In this document: positions 42,810 through 51,300 of the stretch, piece by piece
Layout: every line of letters begins with the position of its first letter
Numbering within the stretch: position 1 is the stretch's first letter
Position numbers and translations under genes: made by a program
Notes under the pieces: model-generated
Seen by the model: only the letters and a program-made list of their open reading frames with translations
Told to the model about the DNA's origin: nothing
Databases searched by the model: none
Assembly: GCA_013361955.1 (NCBI GenBank)
Contig: JABFXA010000028.1
Location: 1 to 59,687 of the forward strand
From: Nocardioidaceae bacterium
Lineage (GTDB): Bacteria; Actinomycetota; Actinomycetes; Propionibacteriales; Nocardioidaceae
Direction: 5' to 3'
Length of the DNA stretch: 59,687 nt

Positions 42810-43220
42810 ATGCGTGAGCTGACCAGGTACGGCGTGGTCGTGGTGCTGGCCGCGGTCCTGCTCGCGGGCCTGTCCGGGTGCAGCCAGCCGGACGCGCCGG
42901 CGGTCGACTCCGTGGCGCGCGAGTTCCGGAGCACCGCCGCGGACGGCGACACCGCGCGCGCCTGCTCGCTCCTCGCACCAGGCACCCGGGCCGAGCTCGA
43001 GCAGTCGGCCGGCCGGCCGTGTCCGCAGGCACTGGGCCCGGAGGTTCGTCCCGCGGCGGGACGGGTGCGGGGCACCCAGGTGTTCGGCACCATGGCGAAG
43101 GTCGCCTTCGAGCACGACACCGTGTTCCTGGCCGAGTACCGCGGCGGGTGGAAGGTGCTGGCTGCCGCATGCACCCGGGTGCCGGGACATCCGTACGACT
43201 GTCACCTGCAAGGAGGCTGA
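42810..43220 (+). CDS. Small lipoprotein
   Basis: A 136-residue secreted lipoprotein. MRELTRYGVVVVLAAVLLAGLSGC is a type II signal peptide with the lipobox Cys at 24. The mature part (AVDSVAREFRSTAADGDTARACSLLAPGTRAELE) resembles the small actinobacterial NTF2-like/hypothetical lipoproteins in which a conserved Cys pair (RACSLL...GRPCPQ) probably forms a disulfide, plus a later pair (AACTRV...YDCHL). Anchored on the outer face of the membrane. First gene of a unit with a 27-residue peptide and a DUF6766-type protein. Confidence 0.8.
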   Translation: MRELTRYGVVVVLAAVLLAGLSGCSQPDAPAVDSVAREFRSTAADGDTARACSLLAPGTRAELEQSAGRPCPQALGPEVRPAAGRVRGTQVFGTMAKVAFEHDTVFLAEYRGGWKVLAAACTRVPGHPYDCHLQGG

Positions 43221-43221
43221 C

Positions 43222-43305
43222 GTGCGCGCCCTCTTCGTGGTCTACCTGGTCGTGATCTTCGGTGGCCTGGCCGCCATGTTCGTGCTGGGGATGGTGCACA
43301 CATGA
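43222..43305 (+). CDS. 27-residue single-helix membrane peptide
   Basis: VRALFVVYLVVIFGGLAAM then FVLGMVHT: almost entirely hydrophobic, one membrane helix with a G-G-x-x-A packing motif. GTG start preceded by AAGGAGG at 5-nt spacing, an excellent SD; the stop overlaps the next ATG (ATGA). Too short for ordinary gene prediction. It may be an assembly subunit or regulator of the adjacent DUF6766-type membrane protein (inference). Confidence 0.65.
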   Translation: MRALFVVYLVVIFGGLAAMFVLGMVHT

Positions 43306-43991
43306 GTGCCAGGACTCGCTCGCGGCCCTTCCGGGAGTCGTCGCTCGGGATCTTCTTCGGGGTCATCTTCCTGGCCGCGCTGGTCGGCCAGGCGGTCGCC
43401 GGCTGGCTGGCGTTCAACGACGAGCAGCTCGCCCAGGGGCTCGGTCGGATCGGGCTCGCCGACTACCTCGGCTCGGCCCCCTTCGCCGCCGACGTCGCGG
43501 AGAACTGGCAGAGCGAGTACCTCCAGTTCCTGCTCTACATCACCGCCACGATCTGGCTGCTGCAGAAGGGCTCCCCGGAGTCCAAGGAGCTGGACAAGCA
43601 GGGGCTGGAGAGCGACGAGGACCAGAAGGTGGGGCGGTACGCCGACCCCGACTCGCCGGCGTGGGCCCGCGTCGGCGGGCTGAGGACCACGGTGTTCGCC
43701 TGGTCGTTGACGATCGTGATGGGCCTCGTCTTCGTGCTCTCCTGGCTGGCACAGTCGGTGGCCGGGTGGGCGTCGTACAACGAGACCAGCCTGCAGCAGC
43801 TGCAGGACCCGATCAGCTGGCCGGCGTACCTGCACAATCCCGACTTCTGGTCCCGCACGTTGCAGAACTGGCAGTCGGAGTTCCTGGCCGTGGGTTCGAT
43901 GGCCGTGCTCAGCATCTACCTGCGCCAACGCGGGTCACCGGAGAGCAAGCCCGTCGGCGCCCCGCACGCGAGCACCGGGGTCGAGGGGTGA
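43302..43991 (+). CDS. DUF6766-type membrane protein with internal duplication
   Basis: A 229-residue integral membrane protein with four hydrophobic helices. Residues 17-95 (LVGQAVAGWLAFNDEQL ... ENWQSEYLQFLLYITATIWL and KGSPESK) are repeated at about residues 140-215 (LAQSVAGWASYNETSL ... QNWQSEFLAVGSMAVLSIYL and RGSPESK). Both copies keep SVAGW/AVAGW, NWQSE and GSPESK, so the protein arose by duplication of a two-helix module. Function unknown. Coupled by ATGA to the 27-residue peptide. Confidence 0.78.
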   Translation: MSARTRSRPFRESSLGIFFGVIFLAALVGQAVAGWLAFNDEQLAQGLGRIGLADYLGSAPFAADVAENWQSEYLQFLLYITATIWLLQKGSPESKELDKQGLESDEDQKVGRYADPDSPAWARVGGLRTTVFAWSLTIVMGLVFVLSWLAQSVAGWASYNETSLQQLQDPISWPAYLHNPDFWSRTLQNWQSEFLAVGSMAVLSIYLRQRGSPESKPVGAPHASTGVEG

Positions 43992-44077
43992 TGGTGCGCG
44001 GGCCGGTCCATACCAGTCACGTCGAGGCCGGGCTCGACACGCGAAGGCGCTGGCCAGACGCCGCCGGCGAGCCGTGA

Positions 44078-44407
44078 ATGCCGCGCGGTCTGTCGGGGTA
44101 CCCAGTGGGTGTGGGTGTCGACCCAGCCTTGATCCGCATGATTCGCGCCGGACGCGACGAAGGCGCCGAGCTCGAGCAGGCGCTGGAGGGCCTGGCCCGT
44201 ATCTTCGGCCGCGCCGGCCCTGCGGAACGGGTCGGCCCGCACTTCACCTGCCGGGAGGCGAACCTCATCGCCTACGTCCTGGTGCTCAGCCGGCACGTGG
44301 ACGCCGCGATCGTCTGGCTGGACGAGCACGCGGCCAGCGACACCGACGAGGACCTGCACGGCGGGGCCGACTTCGACGCGGCGCAGTACATCACCGGGGG
44401 CCGGTGA
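44078..44407 (+). CDS. Uncharacterised 109-residue protein
   Basis: I do not recognise it. PALIRMIRAGRDEGAELEQALEGLARIF is helical, followed by HFTCREANLIAYVLVLSRHVDAAIVWLDEH, amphipathic and helical, and an acidic tail (DTDEDLHGGADFDAA). The composition is that of a real small cytosolic protein. A GTG a few codons downstream (near 44111) could also start it, since the N-terminal MPRGLSGYPVGVG looks unstructured. No SD is convincing. Lies between a membrane-protein operon and a convergent small gene. Confidence 0.5.
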   Translation: MPRGLSGYPVGVGVDPALIRMIRAGRDEGAELEQALEGLARIFGRAGPAERVGPHFTCREANLIAYVLVLSRHVDAAIVWLDEHAASDTDEDLHGGADFDAAQYITGGR

Positions 44408-44445
44408 CCCGACGCCGCCAGGAGCTCGTCCGTCGAGCACGACGT

Positions 44446-44616
44446 TCAGTGGGCCCGGCCGGACCTGGTCGGGAAGGTCGGGGTCGGGAGCTTCGCCAGC
44501 GCCGAGCGCGCGGTGGCCGTGCTCACCGGCTTGCGGGTGAAGTCCCCCGCGTAGTACCCGTTGTGCCGCCGGAGGGATCCGGTGTAGGTGCCGCTGTCTT
44601 CCTCGATGGTGAACAT
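44446..44616 (-). CDS. 56-residue basic hypothetical protein
   Basis: MFTIEEDSGTYTGSLRRHNG then YYAGDFTRKPVSTATARSAL and AKLPTPTFPTRSGRAH. Start at 44616 with GAGGAG 9 nt upstream, which supports translation. The frame has no known domain; the beginning is beta-like, the end Ser/Thr/Pro-rich and basic. It converges on the gene ending at 44407 and lies divergent from the methyltransferase at 44869, with a 12-bp perfect inverted repeat in between. Confidence 0.5.
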   Translation of the reverse strand: MFTIEEDSGTYTGSLRRHNGYYAGDFTRKPVSTATARSALAKLPTPTFPTRSGRAH

Positions 44617-44712
44617 CTCAGTGTCTCCTCGGGCCGCTGCTGGTAGCTCCTCTCATCACTGCCACGAACGGGACCGGCCGAGATCGACACCTGGGCCGCG
44701 ACGACTTTGCCA

Positions 44713-44766
44713 CCGAGTTGTCAGGTGCCGCGCGCGCCTGGGCGCCCCCAGCGGCTGACAACTCGG
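44713..44766. repeat. 12-bp perfect inverted repeat in a divergent promoter region
   Basis: CCGAGTTGTCAG (44713-44724) and CTGACAACTCGG (44755-44766) with 30 bp between, which themselves hold GCGCC-TG-GGCGC. It lies between the 56-residue gene (start 44616, leftward) and the methyltransferase (start 44869, rightward). As DNA it would make a pair of operator half-sites; as RNA it forms a long hairpin upstream of the methyltransferase. Confidence 0.65.
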
Positions 44767-44868
44767 CGGCGACGGTGGCGAAGCGCTGTCTAGGTGCCTC
44801 TTGTGGTGGGGGATGCGGTCCGGTTGCATGGCGGCAACCGAGATCGTGTGAGGGCAGCAGGGGGACGC

Positions 44869-45819
44869 GTGTTCGCGGACGACTACCCACGGTTCGTCGA
44901 GGTCAGCGACCTGACCAGAGATCTCACCTCTCCACCACCCCCGCCGGGCCAACGCCGGCGGCGCCCGGGCCGCAGTGCCGTCCAGCAGCGGAACCGGATG
45001 AACGAGCGCTACGAGGCGCTGTTCGCCAGCAACCGGGACATCTTCGACGGGGCGCGGGTGCTCGATCTGGCCAGCCACGACGGGCGGTACTCGTTCGCGG
45101 CGCTGAAGACCGGCGCGGCGCACGTGACCGGGGTGGAGGTCCGGCAGAGCCTCATCGAGAAGGCCGAGGAGACCTTCGCCTTCTACGGACAGGACCCGGA
45201 CACCTACCGCTTCGTCTGCGGCGACGTCTTCGACGTGCTGGCCCGCGAGCAGCTCGACGTCGACGTGGTGCTGTGCCTCGGGTACCTGTACCACACGTAT
45301 CGGCACACCGAGCTGATGTACCGCCTCCACCACCTGGCCCCGCAGCACCTGGTCGTCGACACGATGGTCGTGCCCGGGACGAAGCCGACCCTCAAGCTGC
45401 ATCGCGAGCGAGACGCCGAGGACATCCGCAGCGCCGCCCAGGACGCCTGGTCGGTGGGTCGGGTGCTGGTCGCGTGGCCGACGGTGCCCGCGCTGCAGCT
45501 GCTGCTGCGCGCGTACGGGTTCGAGATCGAGTCCCGGTACGACTGGACGGGCAGGCTGGCCGGCCGACCGCCGGTCCCGGGTCTCGAGGGCTATGCGAGG
45601 GGCAGACGCGTGACGCTGCGATGCCGCTCCCGCCAGGCGGCGGTCGCGGCGGGGTGGGACCCGGTCGCTCCTCTCCCGGGCGCCGCCGACCCGTCACCTC
45701 GTCCGCGCAACCGACCCCGCGCGCGGCCCGTCGGTGGGTGGAGGTGGCGCAAGCGGGTCAACAAGGTGCTGGCCAGGGTCACGGGCTACGAGCTGCGCCG
45801 AGCGGCCACCAGGCGTTGA
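44869..45819 (+). CDS. SAM-dependent methyltransferase with C-terminal VN-x-L-x3-TGY motif
   Basis: A 316-residue protein. GARVLDLASHDGRYSFAAL (about residues 60-78) is motif I with the unusual SHDG loop of the tRNA uridine/mycosamine-like methyltransferases; VTGVEVRQSLIEKAEETFAFYG and DVVLCLGYLYHTYRHTELMYRL follow. A basic linker (PRPRNRPRARPVGGWRWRK) leads to VNKVLARVTGYELRR at the very end, a short motif also found at the N terminus of the TylF-like protein at 26394. I chose the GTG at 44869, preceded by AGGGGGA; GTGs at 44794 and 44848 are alternatives. The substrate is probably a small molecule or glycan (inference). Confidence 0.75.
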   Translation: MFADDYPRFVEVSDLTRDLTSPPPPPGQRRRRPGRSAVQQRNRMNERYEALFASNRDIFDGARVLDLASHDGRYSFAALKTGAAHVTGVEVRQSLIEKAEETFAFYGQDPDTYRFVCGDVFDVLAREQLDVDVVLCLGYLYHTYRHTELMYRLHHLAPQHLVVDTMVVPGTKPTLKLHRERDAEDIRSAAQDAWSVGRVLVAWPTVPALQLLLRAYGFEIESRYDWTGRLAGRPPVPGLEGYARGRRVTLRCRSRQAAVAAGWDPVAPLPGAADPSPRPRNRPRARPVGGWRWRKRVNKVLARVTGYELRRAATRR

Positions 45820-45823
45820 CGGC

Positions 45824-46198
45824 TCAGCGGAGCGGCGGCCGCTGCACGAGCTCGGCGAGCTGGCGCGGGGCCTGCAGGCAGTAGGAGTCGGTGAGCAGCT
45901 CGCCCAGCTCGTCCCAGTCCGTGCGGTCGTCGAGCAGCAGCCCGACCACGTTGCGACCCCAGCCCGCCCGGAAGTACGGGTCACCGAGGTGCTGGAGCGC
46001 CATCACCTCGTCCGGCTCGGCGCGGAAGACCACCCGGAACAGCTGGTCCTCCCCGCCGAAGACGTGTGCCACCGTCGCGTCCCGCACCCGCCACCGGACA
46101 CCGACCCACGCCGCCTCCGGGAAGCACTCCGGCAGAGCGGCGAGCGTCGTCGCGATCCGCTGCACCCTCCAGTCGGGTACGTCGGGTCGCTCGGCCAC
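45824..46198 (-). CDS. MmcQ/YjbR-family protein
   Basis: A 124-residue protein, GTG start. VQRIATTLAALPECFPEAAWVGVRWRV, ATVAHVFGGEDQLFRVVFRAEPDEVMALQHL and YFRAGWGRNVVGLLLDDRTDWDELGELLTDSYCLQAP match the DUF419 fold (CyaY-like), which binds DNA or acts as an accessory protein; the family has no settled function. Length is usual. It ends 4 bp from the convergent end of the methyltransferase gene, so the two share a terminator region. Confidence 0.85.
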   Translation of the reverse strand: MAERPDVPDWRVQRIATTLAALPECFPEAAWVGVRWRVRDATVAHVFGGEDQLFRVVFRAEPDEVMALQHLGDPYFRAGWGRNVVGLLLDDRTDWDELGELLTDSYCLQAPRQLAELVQRPPLR

Positions 46199-46241
46199 AC
46201 CTGGAGCCTGCCACGCCCCTCACGGGGACGCGTCGGTGCGC

Positions 46242-46706
46242 TCAGTACGTGCCCTTGATGACGAAGAAGGAACCCCGGATGGTGCCGGCCAGCTTCGACC
46301 TCTGCCGCGCGAACTTGAACCGCTCGGCGAGCTCGGCGGGGACCTCCATTCCGTCGGAGAGCTTGAACCCGACGGCACGCTTGCCCGCCTCGGCGACCGT
46401 GTACATCACGTTGATCGACAGACCGGACTCGTAGAACACGTACGCCATCCGGATCCCGTCGACCTCGAACGCCGTCGCCTCCAGCGGGCGCGAGGCGATC
46501 TGGAGGTCGCGCTCCTCCTCGAGGATGTGGTGCACCCAGTCGACGACCGCCGTCGCGTCGTCGGCGGGGTCGACGGTGAACGTGTGGGAGTACTTGTTCT
46601 TGAAGTAGCGGGCCTCGTTCGCCCGCAGCCCGGCGAGCGCCTCGGCGACCGGCGAGGACTCCAGCCCGACCGTGGACACGTTCACGAAGTCGACGACGTA
46701 GGTCAT
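46242..46706 (-). CDS. Conserved-looking hypothetical protein, 154 residues
   Basis: I do not recognise the family. MTYVVDFVNVSTVGLESSPV, ALAGLRANEARYFKNKYSHTFTV and DWVHHILEEERDLQIASRPL then RMAYVFYESGLSINVMYTVAEAGKRAVGFKL read like a compact alpha/beta cytosolic protein. The ATG at 46706 has CGGGAGGTGGTC upstream (GGAGG), a good SD, although a much longer frame is open. It lies 36 bp downstream of an SDR gene on the same strand and is probably co-transcribed with it. Confidence 0.65.
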   Translation of the reverse strand: MTYVVDFVNVSTVGLESSPVAEALAGLRANEARYFKNKYSHTFTVDPADDATAVVDWVHHILEEERDLQIASRPLEATAFEVDGIRMAYVFYESGLSINVMYTVAEAGKRAVGFKLSDGMEVPAELAERFKFARQRSKLAGTIRGSFFVIKGTY

Positions 46707-46741
46707 GACCACCTCCCGGAGCAGCGCTTGTGGAGGCAACG

Positions 46742-47497
46742 CTAGCGGTGCTGCGACACGGGACTGATGACGAGCTCGTCGACGCGCACGTACGCCGGGG
46801 AGTCGAGCACGAACCGGACCGCCCGGGCGATGTCGTGCGGCGTCAGCATGGCGCTGCGCGCATCGGCCTCGGGGACCTCGGGGCGCTGGGCCAGGAAGTC
46901 CGTGTCGACGTCTCCGGGACAGAGGTGGCAGGCCCGCACGCCTGACGCGGCCTCCTGCGCGTTCACCGTCTCGCACAAGGACGCCAGCGCCGTCTTGCTG
47001 GCGCTGTAGGCCACGCCCGCTCCGGGAGAGAACCGCCAGCCCGCGTACGAGGAGACGACGACGATCGCTCCCGCGCTGCTCCGGAGGTGGGGGAGTGCGA
47101 GCTGCACGACCCGGGCGACCGAGACGAGGTTGGTCTCGACGATGTCGCCGAGCTCGTCGAGGTCCTGGTCGCTCCAGGTACGTCGCGGCGTGTTCGTGCC
47201 CGCGGCCAGCACCAGGCCGTCGAGCCGGCCCCACCTCCGTTCGATCGCCGCGGCAGACTTCGTGACGTCCTCGACGCGGCGTACGTCGCCGGGGAGGGCC
47301 AGCGCCTCGGCGCCCGACGCCTCGACCTCCTGCGCGACCGCGTGCACCCGGTCGGGCCGACGCCCGCTGACGGCGACCCGCCAGCCGCCCGCTGCCGCTG
47401 CCAACGCGGACGCCCGGCCGATGCCGCTGCCTCCGCCGGTCACCCACACCACCCGGCCACCCGGCTCGTGCTGGTCTTCGGCGGTCACCTGGTGCAT
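46742..47497 (-). CDS. Short-chain dehydrogenase/reductase
   Basis: A protein of about 251 residues. WVTGGGSGIGRASALAAAAG binds the cofactor, DGLVLAAGTN replaces the common NNAG (LAAG), VVVSSYAGWRFSPGAGVAYSASKTAL holds the catalytic Ser, Tyr and Lys (Y-S-A-S-K). Complete catalytic set, so an active NAD(P)-dependent oxidoreductase is expected. The ATG at 47497 follows GAAAGAG; an in-frame GTG six bases upstream is the alternative. Divergent from a second SDR gene with 52 bp between the starts. Confidence 0.85.
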   Translation of the reverse strand: MHQVTAEDQHEPGGRVVWVTGGGSGIGRASALAAAAGGWRVAVSGRRPDRVHAVAQEVEASGAEALALPGDVRRVEDVTKSAAAIERRWGRLDGLVLAAGTNTPRRTWSDQDLDELGDIVETNLVSVARVVQLALPHLRSSAGAIVVVSSYAGWRFSPGAGVAYSASKTALASLCETVNAQEAASGVRACHLCPGDVDTDFLAQRPEVPEADARSAMLTPHDIARAVRFVLDSPAYVRVDELVISPVSQHR

Positions 47498-47549
47498 GCT
47501 CACTCTTTCGTCGCATTGGTCGGACTCTCGTCAGAGCCGGAGGGCTCCC

Positions 47550-48302
47550 ATGTTGGTGGACGTCGCCGGAAAAGTCGTGCTGGTGACCGGTGGCGGGCGG
47601 GGGATCGGCCGCGTCCTCACCGAGCGGTTCCACGCCGAGGGAAGCCGGGTCGTCGCCCTCGACGTCGCGTTCGGCGACGCACCCCCCGACCACCTCTCGC
47701 TGCGGTGCGACGTCAGCGACCAGGAGTCGGTGCGGCAGGCGGTGGGCGAGGTCCTGGACCGGTTCGGCGCCGTCGACGTCCTGGTCAACAACGCCGGGAT
47801 CAACGTGGAGGGGCCGGTCGCCGACCTCGACCCGGAGCAGTGGCGCCGGGCCTTCGACGTCAACGTGACCGGGACGTTCCTGATGTCGCAGGCGGTGATC
47901 CCGACCATGAAGAGCCGGCGCAGCGGACGCATCATCAACGCCGCGTCGTTCGCGGCCATCGTGCCCAGCGTGGGGAGCGCGGCGTACGCCGCGTCGAAGG
48001 CCGCCGTCGTGCAGCTGACCCGCGTGCTGGCGAGCGAGCTGGGGCCGTGGGACGTGACCGTCAACGCCTACGCGCCCGGGATGATCCCCACCGCGATGAA
48101 CGGCTTCGCCGACCTGCCGGAGCCAGACCAGGCGCGGTTGCTCGACATGTTGTCCCTACGGCGGTGGGGCCGGCCCGAGGACGTCGCGGACCTCGTCTGC
48201 TTCCTGGCCAGCGACGCGGCGCAGTACATCACCGGCACCCTCGTCGACGTGAGCGGCGGAAAGCTCAGCACCCAGATGCCGCAGCGGGCCTACGACCTCT
48301 GA
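47550..48302 (+). CDS. Short-chain dehydrogenase/reductase
   Basis: A 250-residue SDR. VVLVTGGGRGIGRVLTERFH, the NNAG motif in DVLVNNAGINVEGP, and SAAYAASKAAVVQLTRVLA (YxxxK) show a complete classical SDR; the C terminus ITGTLVDVSGGKLSTQ is the usual specificity end. It resembles FabG/3-oxoacyl reductase-type or sugar dehydrogenases; the exact substrate is not evident. Divergent from the first SDR gene. The ATG at 47550 has AGAGCCGGAGGGCTC upstream. It is followed, 90 bp later, by the giant peroxidase gene. Confidence 0.87.
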   Translation: MLVDVAGKVVLVTGGGRGIGRVLTERFHAEGSRVVALDVAFGDAPPDHLSLRCDVSDQESVRQAVGEVLDRFGAVDVLVNNAGINVEGPVADLDPEQWRRAFDVNVTGTFLMSQAVIPTMKSRRSGRIINAASFAAIVPSVGSAAYAASKAAVVQLTRVLASELGPWDVTVNAYAPGMIPTAMNGFADLPEPDQARLLDMLSLRRWGRPEDVADLVCFLASDAAQYITGTLVDVSGGKLSTQMPQRAYDL

Positions 48303-48392
48303 GGATCGGGGCCCGGCCGGCCACGCAAGATCGGCGCAAGGTGCGGCGCGGAGCATCCGGGGCGTCCGTTCCCGACAAGGGGTTGAGGTGCC

Positions 48393-51300
48393 ATGAGGCT
48401 GCTTGCGCGAAAGATGTCCAGACGCGGTGAAACCCGAGGCAAGGCCGGTCCTCGCCACCGCATCCGACGGTTCCGGCCGCCCGACAGGAAGCGGGTGGTG
48501 GCCACGGTCAGTGCGCTGATGATCCCGAGCGCGCTGATCATGCAGGTCACCGGCGTACCGGCGACGAACGCGGCGGTGGCCCCGGTCGGCAACGGCTTCG
48601 TCGTGACCGCCGGTGACCTCAGCTTCATCCTCAAGCAGATCAAGATCGCCGAGCGGCACTCCGCGACGCTGACGCCGGCCAACCCCTGTGGGACGCTCGT
48701 CGGCCCCGCGGCGGACCAGATCCCGGACCGGCTGACGTCGTACGGCCTGCGCACCACGGACGGGTCGTGCAACAACCTCTTCCCGGGCCGCGAGACGTTC
48801 GCCGCCGCGGACGTGCCGTTCCCGCACCTGTCCACGCCGAAGTTCCGTGACGCCGAGCCGATCACGGCGTCCTTCCCGGTGGGACCTCCCGGACCCACGA
48901 GCTACAAGCAGTTCAACCCCGGCAACGTCGTCGTCGACTCCCAGCCGCGCATCGTCAGCAACCTGGTCGTCGACCAGACCTCCACCAACCCCGCCGCGAT
49001 CGCCGCTGCGGGGTTCCCGGTGCGCACCCAGGGCAACCCCGGCGTGTTCCCGTGCAAGACCGACCCGGACCCGCTGGCGAACCCGCCCGTGGACGGCGTC
49101 CCCGCCGGCTGCGTGCCCTCGCACCACACCCTGTTCATCCCGAACGTGACCACCGACGTCGGCCTCTCGCCGCCGTTCAACTCGCTGTTCACGTTCTTCG
49201 GCCAGTTCTTCGACCACGGCGTCGACCAGACGGTCAAGAACCAGGGCACCGTGTTCGTGCCGCTCAAGGCGGACGACCCGCTGCGCACGCTCGGCCCGGA
49301 CGGCAAGGCCAACACCGGTGACGAGGTGCCTGCCTCGCAGGCCTTCATGGTGCTGTCCCGCGCCCAGGTCCGGCCCGGTCCCGACGGGAAGTTCAACGAC
49401 GACCCGGCCACGGCCGTCGACGAGACCGCCGACAACATCCCGGCCGACAACACCGACTCCCCGTGGGTCGACCAGAGCCAGACCTACACCTCGCACTCCT
49501 CGCACCAGGTCTTCCTGCGCGAGTACTCCCTGGTCAACGGAAAGCCCGTCTCGACCGGCAAGTTCCTCGGTGGACTGCCGGCCGGCCAGACCTACCCGGG
49601 CTCTCCCGACGGCACCGACGGCATCTCCACCTGGGCCTCGGTCAAGAAGCAGGCCGCGGAGAAGCTGGGTCTGCAGCTCGTCGACCGGGACGTGACCGAC
49701 ATCCCGATGCTGGCCACCGACCCGTACGGCAACTTCATCCCCGGCCCGGCGCGTGGTCTCCCGCAGTACGTGACGACCACCGGTCTGGTCGAGGGTGACA
49801 TCGCGAACCCGGTGCCGGTGCCGGCGAACGTGGAGCACTTCAACACGCCGTTCCTCACCGACATCGCGCACAACGCCGACCCGTCGCCGGTGGACACGAA
49901 CAACGACGGGATCCCGGACACCGCTCCGACGCCGGACGCCGACAACACGCCGTCGGCGGACTTCGCGGCCCAGCCGGCCGGTACCTACGACGACGAGATG
50001 CTCGACGCGCACTTCGCCTGCGGTGACGGGCGATGCAACGAGAACATCGCGCTGTCCATGATCCACCAGGTGTTCCACTCCGAGCACAACCGCCTGGTGG
50101 ACGACATCACGAACACCCTGAACGACCCGGCCAACGCCAGCCTGCTGGCTGCCTACCAGGCCGCGCACGTGTTCAACGGTCAGGACATCAGCTACGGGTT
50201 CGGCGGTCGACTCTTCCAGGCCGCTCGCTTCGTCACCGAGATGGAGTACCAGCACCTGGTGTTCGAGGAGTTCGCCCGCAAGATGGTGCCGGCGATCCGG
50301 CCGTTCCACGTCTACTCGCCCGACATCAACCCGGCCATCGAGGCGGAGTTCGCGCACGCCGTCTACCGCTTCGGCCACTCGATGCTCGACGACGACGTGG
50401 CGCGCACCAGCACGAAGGCGGACGGCTCGAAGGTGGAGAACAACCTCAAGCTGTTGAACGCCTTCTTGAACCCGCCCGAGTACTTCGACAACAAGGTCGA
50501 TCCGGCGCACCCGGTCTACACGCCGCAGGAGGCGGCCGGTGCGATCGCGATGGGCTCGTCGGACCAGGCGGGCAACGAGATCGACGAGTTCGTGACGGAG
50601 ACCCTGCGCAACAACCTGCTGGGTCTGCCGCTCGACCTGCCGACGATCAACATGACGCGCGCCCGGGACGCCGGTGTTCCCCGGCTCAACGAGTTCCGTC
50701 GCGCCGTCTTCGCCGACACCCAGGACGGTCAGCTCGCGCCGTACACCAGCTGGCAGGACTACGGGCAGCACCTCAAGCACCCGGAGTCGCTGATCAACTA
50801 CGTGGCTGCGTACGGCACCCACGACTCGATCACGACGGCCACCACCCTCGAGGGCAGGCGCAACGCCGCTCGGGCGATCGTCGACCCGCGTCCGGTCCAG
50901 CCAGGTCCGGACGGGGTGCTGGGCACCGCCGACGACATCCCCGCGGACGTGCAGCCTGCCGACGCCGGTGACTTCATGTTCCACACCGGGACGTGGGCGA
51001 ACCGGGAGACCGGGCTGAACGACGTCGACCTGTGGGTCGGCGGTCTCGGTGAGGTGACGAACCTGTTCGGCGGCCTGCTGGGCAGCACCTTCAACTACGT
51101 CTTCCAGACGCAGCTGGAGAAGCTCCAGGACGGCGACCGGCTCTACTACCTGGCCCGGACGCCCGGCATGAACCTGCGCACGCAGCTCGAGGGCAACTCG
51201 TTCTCCGAGATGATCCAGCGCAACACCGACGGGGCGAACACGCTGAAGGCCGACGCGTTCGCGACCGCCGACTGCAAGTTCCAGATCGGCAACATCACGC

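Noticed and set aside
46242-47693. A single 483-codon protein on the minus strand
   Set aside because: The first 330 codons are a shadow of the SDR gene; only the last 154 residues, from the ATG at 46706 with GGAGG, look real.
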